Part shown: positions 1 to 9,596 of the stretch, piece after piece
Layout: every line of letters begins with the position of its first letter
How positions within the stretch are numbered: the first letter of the stretch is position 1
Assembly (NCBI RefSeq): GCF_025602895.1
Contig: NW_026516279.1
Span: 156,689 to 220,688, forward strand
Length of the DNA stretch: 64,000 bases
DNA from: Polychytrium aggregatum
Lineage: Eukaryota; Chytridiomycota; Chytridiomycetes; Polychytriales
Direction: 5' to 3'
Notes under the pieces: model-generated
Database searches by the model: none
Seen by the model: the letters and a program-made list of their open reading frames with translations, nothing else
What the model was told of the DNA's origin: nothing
Translations under genes and position numbers: made by a program

Positions 1-1
1 T

Positions 2-2545
2 GACCTTCCTGATGCTTACCACTTGGTTCGTGTCAAGAAGGGCGATGAGTGGAAGACTGCTTTTGTTTGCAAATCTGGCTCTTACGAGTACAATGTTATC
101 CCCTTTGGTCTTTCGAATGCCCCCGCTGCTTTTCAGTTTTTTATGAACGACATCTTCTCGGACCTCCTTGGTGTCTGTGTTGTCATTTATCTTGACGACA
201 TCCTGATCTTCTCAAAAGATCCCCTGGAGCATGAGGAGCATGTTAAGCTTGTTCTTTCTCGCCTTCGTGAACACTCTCTTAAGGTCAATCCGGCCAAGTG
301 TTCTTTTGACCTTTCTGAAGTTGACTTTCTCGGCATGATCATTTCTGCCGATGGCATTAAAATGGACCCTGCCAAGGTCGAGGCCGTTTCCCTTTGGCCT
401 GTTCCCTCTTCTGCTCGCGACATCCAAGTTTTTATTGGTTTCGCAAACTTTTACCGCCGCTTCGTCAAGGACTTTTCCGCACTTGCTCGTCCTTTGACTT
501 CACTCACCACCAAATCCTCCACCTTCTCTTGGTCTCCCGAGGCCCAAGAGGCTTTTGATTCTCTTAAACGTTCATTCACTTCCGCACCTATTCTTCGTTA
601 CTTTGATTTCTCCAAACCCGCTGTCATCGAGCCCGATGCTTCTGACTTTGCTCTGGGTGCCGTCCTTTCCCAGTTTGACCCTGACGGCGCTCTTCACCCC
701 GTTGCTTTTCACTCTCGGCAATTCCGTCCCGCCGAGGTGAATTATGACACCCACGACAAAGAGCTCCTTGCTATTGTCGATTCCTTTACTGCCTGGCGTC
801 ATTACTTGATGGCTGCCGACCCCGATCATCCCACTCTTGTTTTCTCTGATCACCAGAACCTCACCCGGTTCACTTCCGCTTCCCAACTTTCTCGCCGCCA
901 GTTCCGGTGGGCCCAATTCCTTTCTGATTTTGCTTTTCGCATTTACCACCGCCCTGGTCGCCTCAACACCAAAGCCGATGCTCTCAGTCGCCGTTCTGAC
1001 TTTGAGATAAAGCCTGGTGACTCCCTCCACTCCACCAACTTCCTTCAGCTGTTCGAGTCTATTTCTCTCGACAGCATCACCGTTATCGGCTCGAACCCCG
1101 ATTTTCTTTCCGAGATTCGAGCTGCCACCCTTTCTTGTTCCCTTCTTTCTGACTTCAACGCCAAACGTCTTGATGGCGATTACTCCTTCCGTGACGGTCT
1201 CCTTTACTTTAAAGACCTGATCGTTGTCCCTTCCCCCGAGCTCCAGCTCAAAGTGTTTGAGCAACGTCACTGCTCCGCTGCCGCTGGTCACTTTGGTCTT
1301 GCCAAGACCGTTGAGCTCATCTCCCGGGACTTTCACTGGCCCCGGCTTCGTAAGTCTGTGCGTCGCTTCATTGCTAATTGTGAAGCGTGCCAGCGAGCCA
1401 AGCCGTCCCGTCACTCCCCTTATGGTTTACTTCACCCTCTCCCCGTTCCTTCCGAACGTTGGTGGGACCTGTCGATGGACTTCATCACGGATCTCCCACC
1501 TTCGAACGGCTTTGACTCCATCTTCGTGGTTAAGGACCGCCTGTCCAAACAAGCACACTTTGTGCCCACCACGAAGACGGTTACAGGCGAGCAAACCGCC
1601 GAACTCTTCCTCTCCCACATCTTCCGCTTGCATGGTTGTCCCCGGTCTATTGTTTCGGACCGAGGAACTCAGTTTACTTCGGCCTTCTGGAGGCGCTTCA
1701 ATGAGCTTCTGAAGACGAAGATTTCCCTTTCTTCTGCCTTCCACCCCGAGACCGACGGTTCGACCGAGGTTCTCAACCAGGTCATCGAGCAGTATTTGCG
1801 TATCCATTGCAATTACCTGCAAGACGACTGGACCCTTCACCTTCCCCTTGCCGAGTTCACTTACAACAACTCGGAAAACACCTCCACTGGCATGACTCCC
1901 TTCTTTGCAGTCCATGGCCATCACCCCATTTTTGATCCCTCCATCATCCGTGATCCTTCTGTTGTGCCCTCTGCCGAAGAACGTGTCGACCGACTTCAGA
2001 CCGTTCTCGAGGATCTCAAGGCCAACCTCCGGGTTGCCCAAGAGTCCTACACTTTGCAGGCCAACAAATCCCGTCTCCCCACTCCCGACATCTCCGTTGG
2101 CGACCTCGTTTTTCTTGATCGTCGCCACATCCGCACCCTTCGTCCCTCCAACAAGCTTGATCAGAAAAAGCTTGGCCCCTTTAAAGTTCTTCGCCGCATC
2201 AACCCCGTTGCCTTTGAACTTAAACTCCCTTCCACACTCAAAGTCCACCCCGTCTTTCATGTATCCCTCCTTGAACCCCGAACGAAGGACATTGTTCCCG
2301 AGTTCACCCAACCCGAACCTCCACCCATTCTTGTTGACTCCCAGGAAGAGTTTGAGGTCGAGACTGTTCTCGATTCTCGGCTCTTCCGTGGTCGCTTACA
2401 GTACTTGGTTCAGTGGAAGGGCTATTCCGAGACTGACCGGTCTTGGGAGCCCGCTGCCAATGTTTCCCACGCCACTGATCTTGTTGCTGACTTCCACCTT
2501 CGCTATCCCTCAAAGCCGAAGGCGACGTCCGGAGTTCGTCGCTAA
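2..2545 (+). CDS. A1 pol, 3' part: RT-RNase H-integrase-chromodomain
   Basis: The frame is open from the left edge (codon at position 2) to TAA at 2543-2545; no start codon belongs to it. It shows the RT catalytic motif YLDD (about nt 188-200), the RNase H motif DASDFALG (about 634-660), the integrase zinc finger (about 1260-1400), the DFITDLP and SDRGTQFTS integrase segments with the DGSTE glutamate region, and a C-terminal chromodomain ending with WKGYSETDRSWEP. Chromodomains in this class are known to read histone marks and steer integration into heterochromatin. Unlike A2, this copy has no frameshift in its visible part. It could be functional if its 5' half is intact. Confidence 0.95.
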   Translation, partial: DLPDAYHLVRVKKGDEWKTAFVCKSGSYEYNVIPFGLSNAPAAFQFFMNDIFSDLLGVCVVIYLDDILIFSKDPLEHEEHVKLVLSRLREHSLKVNPAKCSFDLSEVDFLGMIISADGIKMDPAKVEAVSLWPVPSSARDIQVFIGFANFYRRFVKDFSALARPLTSLTTKSSTFSWSPEAQEAFDSLKRSFTSAPILRYFDFSKPAVIEPDASDFALGAVLSQFDPDGALHPVAFHSRQFRPAEVNYDTHDKELLAIVDSFTAWRHYLMAADPDHPTLVFSDHQNLTRFTSASQLSRRQFRWAQFLSDFAFRIYHRPGRLNTKADALSRRSDFEIKPGDSLHSTNFLQLFESISLDSITVIGSNPDFLSEIRAATLSCSLLSDFNAKRLDGDYSFRDGLLYFKDLIVVPSPELQLKVFEQRHCSAAAGHFGLAKTVELISRDFHWPRLRKSVRRFIANCEACQRAKPSRHSPYGLLHPLPVPSERWWDLSMDFITDLPPSNGFDSIFVVKDRLSKQAHFVPTTKTVTGEQTAELFLSHIFRLHGCPRSIVSDRGTQFTSAFWRRFNELLKTKISLSSAFHPETDGSTEVLNQVIEQYLRIHCNYLQDDWTLHLPLAEFTYNNSENTSTGMTPFFAVHGHHPIFDPSIIRDPSVVPSAEERVDRLQTVLEDLKANLRVAQESYTLQANKSRLPTPDISVGDLVFLDRRHIRTLRPSNKLDQKKLGPFKVLRRINPVAFELKLPSTLKVHPVFHVSLLEPRTKDIVPEFTQPEPPPILVDSQEEFEVETVLDSRLFRGRLQYLVQWKGYSETDRSWEPAANVSHATDLVADFHLRYPSKPKATSGVRR

Positions 2546-2557
2546 GGAAGGGGATGA

Positions 2558-3348
2558 TGTTAGGGATAGCTCCTGCTTGTTCTCCACTTTGACTGCACAC
2601 TTGGCTATTCTTTTGCCTTTCTGTTTGCTTGTGTGTAGCCTTGCAGTTCCCCTCCGATTTTCCGCCTTTTGCCTGTCTTTTCCGCTCCTTCCGCACTTCC
2701 GTTTTCCCGCGCTGCTCCGCTTCCTTTGTCTTCTTCGCACGCGCCGGTTTGTTTGTGCACGCGCCTTGCTGCGATTGGTTGCAATTCGGCTGCCGGTCAT
2801 GTGTCCCCCCACCGGTGACTCATGACCTGCCTGACCGCCCCGATCTCTTGTTCATCTCGCATGCATTTGCCCCAACCTTATACTTGACCAATCCGCTTCT
2901 TGGACGTTGAGTCACATTGCTTCGCCTTTGCACGTTTCTCCTGCCAGGTGCTTCGCTTTTGCTTGCGCCTCTCTCGCTTTGGTTCTCTGCCTGTCTCGGT
3001 GGTCCTTCTCGGCCCTCGTTCGTGCATCGCCCCCTTCGCCCTGCTCGATCGCCCACTTTTCCCTCCCTTGGCCGCCCTTCGCTGCCAAGTCCGGACTTGT
3101 CTATAAATAGCCTGACCCCCGCGATGTGTAGTCGAACCTTAGCGTTCAAAATAGGACTAAATAAAGTGCCTTCTACTTTATTCTCTGAGTGTTCCTCACG
3201 TCTCATTTCGAGACAAGTCTTATCTTGAACGGATCTTTGCTTCCCTCGCTCCCTCTCCGAGTCCACTTCGGACTCTACCCTTGCTTTCCCTGAGCTCACT
3301 TCGAGCTCACTTCTTCTTTTGCCGTTGAGTCCCCTTTGGACTCTAACA
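2558..3348 (+). repeat. A1 3' LTR (791 bp)
   Basis: The LTR starts TGTTA and ends TAACA, a perfect 5-bp terminal inverted repeat. The purine-rich tract just upstream (2545-2557) is the likely plus-strand primer. It contains a TATA box (tataaa at 3102) and, 39 nt further, AGCGTTCAAAAT (3141-3152), which is the complement of the primer-binding site found in A2. An AATAAA-like signal (actaaataaag, near 3157-3167) follows. Confidence 0.95.
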
Positions 3349-5020
3349 CAGGGCCATGTTCGACCGCACTCTTGTCCGCGTCGCCAGCAAGGGCCGCACG
3401 TCGCAGCCTGTGTGGCTGCAGAAGGGTCTCATCCAAGGCTCGGTCCTGAGTCCCCTTCTGTTCAGTGCCCACATTGACGACCTGCCTGGACTGCTCCGAG
3501 CCGAGGACGGACTTGTGCTTGCCTCGAGTCGCCACCACCGTCTCCGGGTCAACTCGCTCTGGTTTGCCGATGACGGTGTCCTCATCTGTCCGGCTGGCCG
3601 CACCCAGGCCATGCTGGATATCTGCGAACGCCACAGCATCGACAACCGGTACCGCTTCTCGCCTCCCAAGTGCGAGGTGCTGTACTCGGCCTGCAACGTC
3701 GACCAGCTCCATCCCGCCAAGCTGTACGGCACCGAGCTGCCCAAGGTCCTCCAGTTCCGCTACCTCGGTGTCATGGTCGACATTGACGGATTCCGCCCGG
3801 ACCTCCAGTTCGACAAGCTCCTCCGCAAGGTCCACATGGTCACCGACACCGTGGTTGGACTCGGCATCACCCTCGGCAAGGTCTCGGCCAAGACCATCAC
3901 CCAGGTCTACAAGACCTTTGTGCGGCCGACCCTCGAATACGGGATGGCCATGGACATCCCCGACCCAGCTCTGCGCGACCGCCTCGACGACGCCCAGATG
4001 ACGGCCCTCCGCACCATGTTCCGCGTCGGCCCCGGCACTCCCGTCGGTGCCATGCACCTCAACTGCGGCCTTCCCAAGATGTCGGTCCGTGTCAAGATGC
4101 TGGCCCTGCAGAACTGGGCCCGCTGGGACGACCAAGTCTCTGACGGCGACAAGATGCTGTCGATGATCCTGCGCAACAAGATCATTGCGCCCTACCACCC
4201 CGACCAGTTCCTCGGCCAAGGAGTCCGAGCCGATCCGCACTGGGCCATGGTGGTCCGCCGACAAGAGGCCGACCACTCCCTCACGGCCACGGAGATCTAC
4301 CGAGGCAAGACCCGACACCAGCCGCCGCCGCCCGGACCGCCCCGACCCCAGCCCGTCCCGATCAAGACCCTCATCTTCGAGGACCACATGAAGAACGGCT
4401 TCGACCGCTCCAAGCAGCTCACCGCCGCCTGCACCCCGTCGACCAAGATGTCGGGACTCTGGGAGGCTCGCGGGTACCAAGGATCCATGATCATGCTCAT
4501 GTTCATGGTCCGATGGCGACTCGGTGCTCTCCCAGGCCACTTCAGATTTGGCTACCGCAAGTGCAAGAACCTGGCTCGACACGGATCCGGGATCGACTTG
4601 ACCAGGACCCACGCACAGCAGTGTGTGGATCCGCATCAAGTCCTGGTCCGCAAGGTCGCAGCCCTCAAGACGGCCCACCCGACTTGGGTGGAAAGTGGTA
4701 TAGCCGGAGTGGGACCAGTGGACAAGCTGCTGGACCTGCTCAGTTTCGATCGCACTCCCCCTCGCAGTCGCACCCCTCCCGCACTTGGATCACTTGCTGC
4801 TCATGTACCCGCTCCCCGCACTGCCTTCCGAGCATTCGCACTTGGTGCACACCCAGCACCACCACCCACTCCCACACCCAGTGTAGTCCCACCCTTGCAG
4901 TCTCTCCCTGCACCCTCATCACAGCGTAGTATAGTGTCAGCACTTGTCATTCCTCCACCCCGACCCCCCCTCGATCCTGCTGTTCCCTTGTGGGAACTGC
5001 TCGAAAATGTGTTCACCCGC
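3349..5020 (+). pseudogene. LINE-like (non-LTR) reverse transcriptase fragment, truncated at both ends
   Basis: One open frame of about 555 codons runs from the A1 LTR boundary to the B1 LTR boundary. The first ATG is at 3356 but is not the true start, because the protein begins in the middle of an RT domain. Visible are the QGSVLSPLLF segment (about residues 27-36) and the catalytic FADDG (about 70-74), followed by the FRYLGVMVD thumb-side motif typical of non-LTR RTs. A C-terminal Cys/His cluster (CKN...H...RTHAQQC, around residue 415) resembles LINE C-terminal zinc knuckles. The RT fingers and any endonuclease are missing, removed by or separated from A1. The 3' end is cut by B1, and a possible continuation lies at 23261 onwards, after B2. 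It has higher GC than the neighbouring elements. Confidence 0.85.
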
Positions 5021-5439
5021 TGTAAGGAGTGAACAAGCGCAAGGACGAAGACCAAGTGCTTGGTATGAGCTTTATTAGCTTTTAGCCCCGAACACCAAAG
5101 AACAAGTTTTGTTCGAACTGGTGTTCAACATAGGCTCAGACATGCAGGGCTATTTATAGACCGGGAGAAGGTCGAGGGGCAAAAGTGGGCGAGAAGGGTG
5201 GAGCATCACAGAGAAGCGAGAAGGGGGTGCGAGAGTGGCTGGTGTGCAAGCGAGAGAGGCTTGGCACAGCCCGGGGACATGTGCCGAGCGGTGGGGGAGG
5301 CAGGAAACCAGTAGACGCGGGTGGCAACGGCGCGTGCTCATGCATGGGGGCAAACAAACACGTGGGGACTCATGATTGGTGCGGAGGGCGAGAGCATGCG
5401 GGACAATCTCATTGGTCCGTTGTGATGCTGGTCATCACA
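5021..5439 (-). repeat. B1 3' LTR (419 bp)
   Basis: In element orientation it begins TGTGATGACC and ends CTCCTTACA, identical in length to the B2 and B3 LTRs. The pol stop codon (TAG, 5442-5440) is immediately adjacent. Confidence 0.95.
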
Positions 5440-7762
5440 CTATCTCCTCCTTAAACTACGGCGTGTTCCATCTTGAGTTCTCCTGGGGCCAGGCTTGTCT
5501 GGGTAGCGTCGGTGGTACTCCGCGGCCACCGTTGGGGCAAAGACAATGTCGGCGGGCTCCCAACTTCGATCGGTGACCGGGTAGCCTTTCCAATCGATGA
5601 GATAGTGCAGCTTTCCGCGCACGAACTTGGAGTCTAAGATCTCTTCGACCTCCCACTCCAAGTTCCCATCGATGACCACCGCAGGGGGCGGCGCTTGCAC
5701 CCGACCCGGAAGCGAGTTCTTCTTGTAGGGCTCAAGAAGAGACACATGGAACACCGGGTGCACCTTTATGTCCTTTGGCAAGTCCAGGCGGAAAGCCAAT
5801 GTCCCGACGGCCTCGAGGATGGTGAATGGTCCAATCCTCTGGTAATCCAGCTTCTTGCTTGGGCGAGTGGTGCTGATGTTACGAGTCAGCACCCAGACTT
5901 GATCGCCCGGACGCAAGTCGGGAGCCTGGGACCTCCGGAGATCTGAGAAGTGCTTGTAGTCAGACTTTGCCTTCTCAAGATTCTCCTTCAACAGTGCCAG
6001 GTTCCGCTGGAGATGTTCAACCCTCTCCGTGGCAGAGGGAACATCAGGGCCGCCAGCGACAACGGGGACTTCGAACCTTGGGTGGAACCCATAGGTTGCC
6101 AAGAATGGCGAGGCATGTGTTGACGAGTTCTCGAGGTTATTGTAAGAGAACTCGGCCAACGGCAGCAGCTCGGCCCAGTCATCTTGCTGATACGACGTGT
6201 AACAGCGCAGGTATTGGTTGATGACCTGGTTGACCCTCTCAGTCTGTCCATCGGTCTGGGGATGGAAGGCCGTGGACAGACTGGTTTGGATCCCGAGCTG
6301 CGTGCAGAGTGCCTTCCAGAACCGAGAGGTGAACTGACTTCCTCGGTCTGAAACCACTGTGTCGGGGAGGCCATGGAGACGAAAGACATTGTCGAGGAAC
6401 AGTGACGCAGTCTCCTCCGCCGACGGCAGTGAACGCCAGGACATAAAGTGTGCCATCTTTGTGAGGCTGCATACCACCACAAAGATGCAGGTGTGACCCT
6501 TGGACTTTGGCAGATCAGTGATAAAGTCCATGGTCAGTGTCCCCCAGGGTCGATCGGCTGTCTGGAGTGGCAACAGGAACCCAAACGGCTTGTGTCGCGG
6601 AGCTTTCGAGCGTGCACAGGTGTCGCACGTCGAGACGTACTCTTTGACATCTTTCCGATAGGTTTGCCACCAAAACTGTCGCGATACCAGAGCCAGAGTC
6701 CGTCGGATGCCTGGATGACCCACAGCGACTGGGTCATGGCACGACTTGAGCGCCGGAACTCGGCACGACTCTGGGACCACAATCCTGTTCTGGAAGGTGA
6801 GGTACTGGCCATTCCAGACGAACTTCGGGTCACGACGGTATTTGTCTAGACCGGGATCCCGAGCCTGCTCTTCGGCTATGAGCTGCAGCAAATCCACAGG
6901 GTCACTGCGACTTGCAACCGAAGAGCGGGCGTCTCTGCTTCGGAGCACGCGTATCACCGCGGCAGGATCGAGAAGCAGAGGCGGATCCCTCGACACGGAG
7001 GCCGACGAAGGGATGTAGTCCGAGCGACGAGACAGGGCATCGGCCTTGCCGTTCCTCGCACCAGGACGGTACTGGATGCGGATGTCGAACCGAGACAAGA
7101 ACTGGGACCACCGTGCATGACGCTGGTTTAGGATGCGAGCCGTTGCCAGGTACTCCAAGTTCTTGTGATCGGTCAGAACGGCAACGGGATGCTGGGCGCC
7201 TTCGAGGTAGTGTCGCCACGCCTCGAAAGCCTCCTTGATCGCCAACAGCTCTTTCTCGTATATGCTGTAGTTACGTTCAGCATTCGAGAGTGTCCGCGAA
7301 TGGAACGAGCAAGGATGAAGGCGATCATCAGCACCCCGCTGGGAGAGCACGCATCCAAGCGCAAAGTCCGACGCATCTGACTCTACGACGAACGGCTTGG
7401 ATGGGTCCGGATGCACCAGAACGGGCTCCGAAACGAAGGCATCCTTCAAGGATCTGAATGCTTTATCGGCTTCGCGGGACCACTGGAAGCCATGCGTCTT
7501 CCGGAAGAGCCGAGTCATGGGCCCCGCGATCTTTGCGTATCCATCGATGAAGCGTCGATAGAAGTTCGCAAACCCGACAAAGGATCGAAGATCCGAGATG
7601 TTGCGCGGTATGGGCCAATCCAAGATCGCAGAGAGCTTGGATCGCTCCATACCGATGCCCTCGGGCGAGACCATGAAACCAAGGAACGAGACCGAGGTTT
7701 TGGAGAACTCGCACTTCTCCAGCTTGCAATACAGCTTTGCAGCTCGGAGCTTCGAGAGGACC
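5440..7762 (-). pseudogene. B1 pol, 3' part (RT thumb to chromodomain), cut off by A2
   Basis: This is the C-terminal part of B1 pol on the minus strand: end of RT, RNase H (DASDFALG), integrase (zinc finger, DFITDLP, SDRGSQFTS, TDGQTERVN) and chromodomain (EWEVEEILDS...WKGYPVTDRSWEP). The stop at 5440 touches the LTR, so the polypurine tract lies inside the coding sequence. Positions 7651-7762 are repeated at 14169-14280 on the other side of A2. By sequence it matches the corresponding part of B2 pol. It is separated from its gag and promoter by A2 and is presumably not translated as a pol product. Confidence 0.92.
7651..7762. repeat. Left copy of 112-bp duplication flanking A2
   Basis: This B1 pol segment directly precedes the A2 5' LTR and recurs at 14169-14280 directly after the A2 3' LTR. 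In uninterrupted B2 the same sequence occurs once (about 20525-20636). It takes the place of the usual 5-bp target duplication. Confidence 0.9.
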
Positions 7763-8553
7763 TGTTAGGGATAGCTTCTGCTTGTTCTCCACTTTGACTG
7801 CACACTTGGCTGTTCTTTTGCCTTTCTGTTTGTTTGTGTGTAGCTTTGCAGTTCCCCTCCAATTTTCCGCCTTTTGCCTGCCATTTCCGCTCCTTCCGCA
7901 CTTCCGTTTCCCCGCGCTGCTCCGCTTCCTTTGTCTTCTTCGCACGCGCCGGTTTGTTTGTGCACGCGCCTTGCTGCGATTGGTTGCAATTCGGCTGCCG
8001 GTCATGTGTCCCACCACCGGTGACTCATGACCTGCCTGACCGCCCCGATCTCTTGTTCATCTCGCATGCATTTGCCCCAACCTTATACTTGACCAATCCG
8101 CTTCTTGGACGTTGAGTCACATTGCTTCGCCTTTGCACGTTTCTCCTGCCAGGTGCTTCGCTTTTGCTTGCGCCTCCCTCGCTTTGGTTCTCTGCCTGTC
8201 TCGGTGGTCCTTCTCGGCCCTCGTTCGTGCATCGCCCCCTTCGCCCTGCTCGATCGCCCACTTTTCCCTCCCTTGGCCGCCCTTCGCTGCCAAGTCCGGA
8301 CTTGTCTATAAATAGCCTGACCCCCGCGATGTGTAGTCGAACCTCAGCGTTCAAAATAGGACTAAATAAAGTGCCTTCTACTTTATTCTCTGAGTGTTCC
8401 TCACGTCTCATTTCGAGACTAGTCTTATCTTGAACGGATCTTTGCTTCCCTCGCTCCCTCTCCGAGTCCACTTCGGACTTTACCCTTGCCTTCCCTGAGC
8501 TCACTTCGAGCTCACTTCTTCTTTTGCCGTTGAGTCCCCTTTGGACTCTAACA
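7763..8553 (+). repeat. A2 5' LTR (791 bp)
   Basis: It starts TGTTA and ends TAACA. The TATA box begins at 8307, and AGCGTTCAAAAT, the presumed 5' end of the transcript, is at 8346-8357, 39 nt downstream. Confidence 0.95.
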
Positions 8554-8624
8554 TCATTTTGAACGCTCCCTCTTGGCTTCCCGGCCTTTCTTCTTCTTTC
8601 GCCTCTCTTTCCCTCGTCGATCCG
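8554..8624 (+). promoter_or_regulatory. A2 leader with self-complementary primer-binding site
   Basis: Two bases after the LTR, ATTTTGAACGCT (8556-8567) is the exact reverse complement of AGCGTTCAAAAT in the LTR (8346-8357). This is the arrangement of Tf1-type self-priming, where the mRNA 5' end folds back as the primer. No TGG-type tRNA site is present. Confidence 0.75.
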
Positions 8625-9578
8625 ATGGCTGAGCCTGCTGCACCCCCTGCAGACCTCAACGCGTATCTGGCGCGCATGGAGGAGCGTATGAACGCCCTCA
8701 TGACCCAGAACGCTGCTCTCCATCGTCAGATCCAAGATCTGCAAGCTCCCGCCGCCGCTCCCCGCCAGGTCTACCAGGTCAACAAGCCCAAGGAGTTCCT
8801 AGGTTCCCGCGATGAAACGACGGCCTTCCTCGCCCAGTGCCACCTGGTTTTCCTCGCCGATCCTGCCTTCTTCGCGCCCGAGCGCCAGAAGGTCCTGTAC
8901 GCCACCTCCTTCCTCCGCGGTGAAGCCTTCAAGTGGTACGAGGCCGCCTTCTACATGGCCAACCGCTTCCCGGCTTCCTTCGCGGATTTTGAAGTTGCCC
9001 TCAAGTCGACCTTCGGTGAGGACACGGCCTCCTCGCAAGATAAGGCCTTGAACGACCTCAAACGCTTGGTCCAGCTCAAGTCCTGCCAAGCCTTCGCCAC
9101 CCGCTTCGTCCAGCTCGCCGCCCGCGTCCAGACTGACGAACCCACCAAGATGCACTTCTTCAAGGAGGGTTTGAAGTCTGAGGTCAAGTTCCACCTCATC
9201 GGTCTCCGCCCCGCTCCCGCTTCCTTGCCCGAGTTGATCAAGGCAGCGGTCGAGTACGACGATGCCCTCCATCGTCTCAAGGTCTCCTCCCGTTCCCAAC
9301 CTCCTCCTCCTTCTTCTCGCTCTGCTCCCCATCACCACCATTCTCCCGCGCATGTTTCTTCTTCCTCCTCTTCTGCACCCACTCCCATGGACCTTGACTC
9401 TGTCTCGGTCCGCCCTGCTAAGCTCTCCGACGTCGAGAAAAAGCGACGTCGTGAGCAGGGTCTCTGCTTGTACTGCGGGGAAAAGTCTTGTCCCGGCAGT
9501 CGCGATGTTCAGCAGTGCCCGGTTCTGGTCAAACGGAACTCGGGAAATGCTCACAGCCGAGCAGCACCTCGCAAGTAA
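8625..9578 (+). CDS. A2 Gag
   Basis: 317 residues from the first ATG; the frame continues upstream only with non-ATG codons into the LTR. It has a short coiled-coil-like N-terminus (LARMEERMNALMTQ), a retrotransposon capsid region (AFKWYEAAF and the DFEVALKSTF segment), a Ser/Pro/His-rich linker (PHHHH) and a C-terminal basic stretch (EKKRRREQG). The zinc-knuckle position (about residue 280) reads CLYCGEKSCPGS, with no His at the expected place, so the knuckle is degenerate compared with B, C and D. The stop (9576-9578) lies in the loop of the frameshift hairpin. It should assemble the virus-like particle. Confidence 0.92.
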   Translation: MAEPAAPPADLNAYLARMEERMNALMTQNAALHRQIQDLQAPAAAPRQVYQVNKPKEFLGSRDETTAFLAQCHLVFLADPAFFAPERQKVLYATSFLRGEAFKWYEAAFYMANRFPASFADFEVALKSTFGEDTASSQDKALNDLKRLVQLKSCQAFATRFVQLAARVQTDEPTKMHFFKEGLKSEVKFHLIGLRPAPASLPELIKAAVEYDDALHRLKVSSRSQPPPPSSRSAPHHHHSPAHVSSSSSSAPTPMDLDSVSVRPAKLSDVEKKRRREQGLCLYCGEKSCPGSRDVQQCPVLVKRNSGNAHSRAAPRK

Positions 9579-9596
9579 GCGAGGTGGTCTGTTCGG
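9542..9596 (+). promoter_or_regulatory. A2 gag-pol -1 frameshift signal
   Basis: The heptamer GGGAAAT (9542-9548) is in the correct register (G GGA AAT in the gag frame); slipping back one base enters the pol frame at 9548. After an 8-nt spacer, a hairpin is formed by CCGA-GCAG-CACCTCGC (9557-9572) with GCGAGGTG, a 2-nt bulge, CTGT and TCGG (9579-9596). The loop AAGTAA contains the gag stop. Confidence 0.75.

Larger units (their letters stand above)
1..3348 (+). mobile_element. Ty3/gypsy family A, copy A1 (3' part; left end outside window)
   Basis: The window opens inside the reverse transcriptase of an LTR retrotransposon and runs through RNase H, integrase and chromodomain to a complete 791-bp 3' LTR. 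It is close to A2 (7763-14168) along its whole length, with scattered substitutions in the RT/RNase H part and almost none in the integrase part. The 5' half and any target duplication lie outside the window. On its right it abuts a LINE-like fragment at 3349, so it probably inserted into that fragment. Confidence 0.95.

Noticed and set aside
572-1414. Long open frames on the strand opposite pol (for example 572-1414 minus, 1427-2311 minus, 11030-12232 minus, 34885-35934 plus)
   Set aside because: They mirror strongly coding pol sequence, have no recognisable domains and recur only because the element copies recur. Treated as antisense shadows.
8541-8624. N-terminal extension of A2 Gag into the LTR
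   Set aside because: It needs a TTG start lying within the LTR; the first ATG at 8625 fits the Gag start and the predicted transcript layout better.
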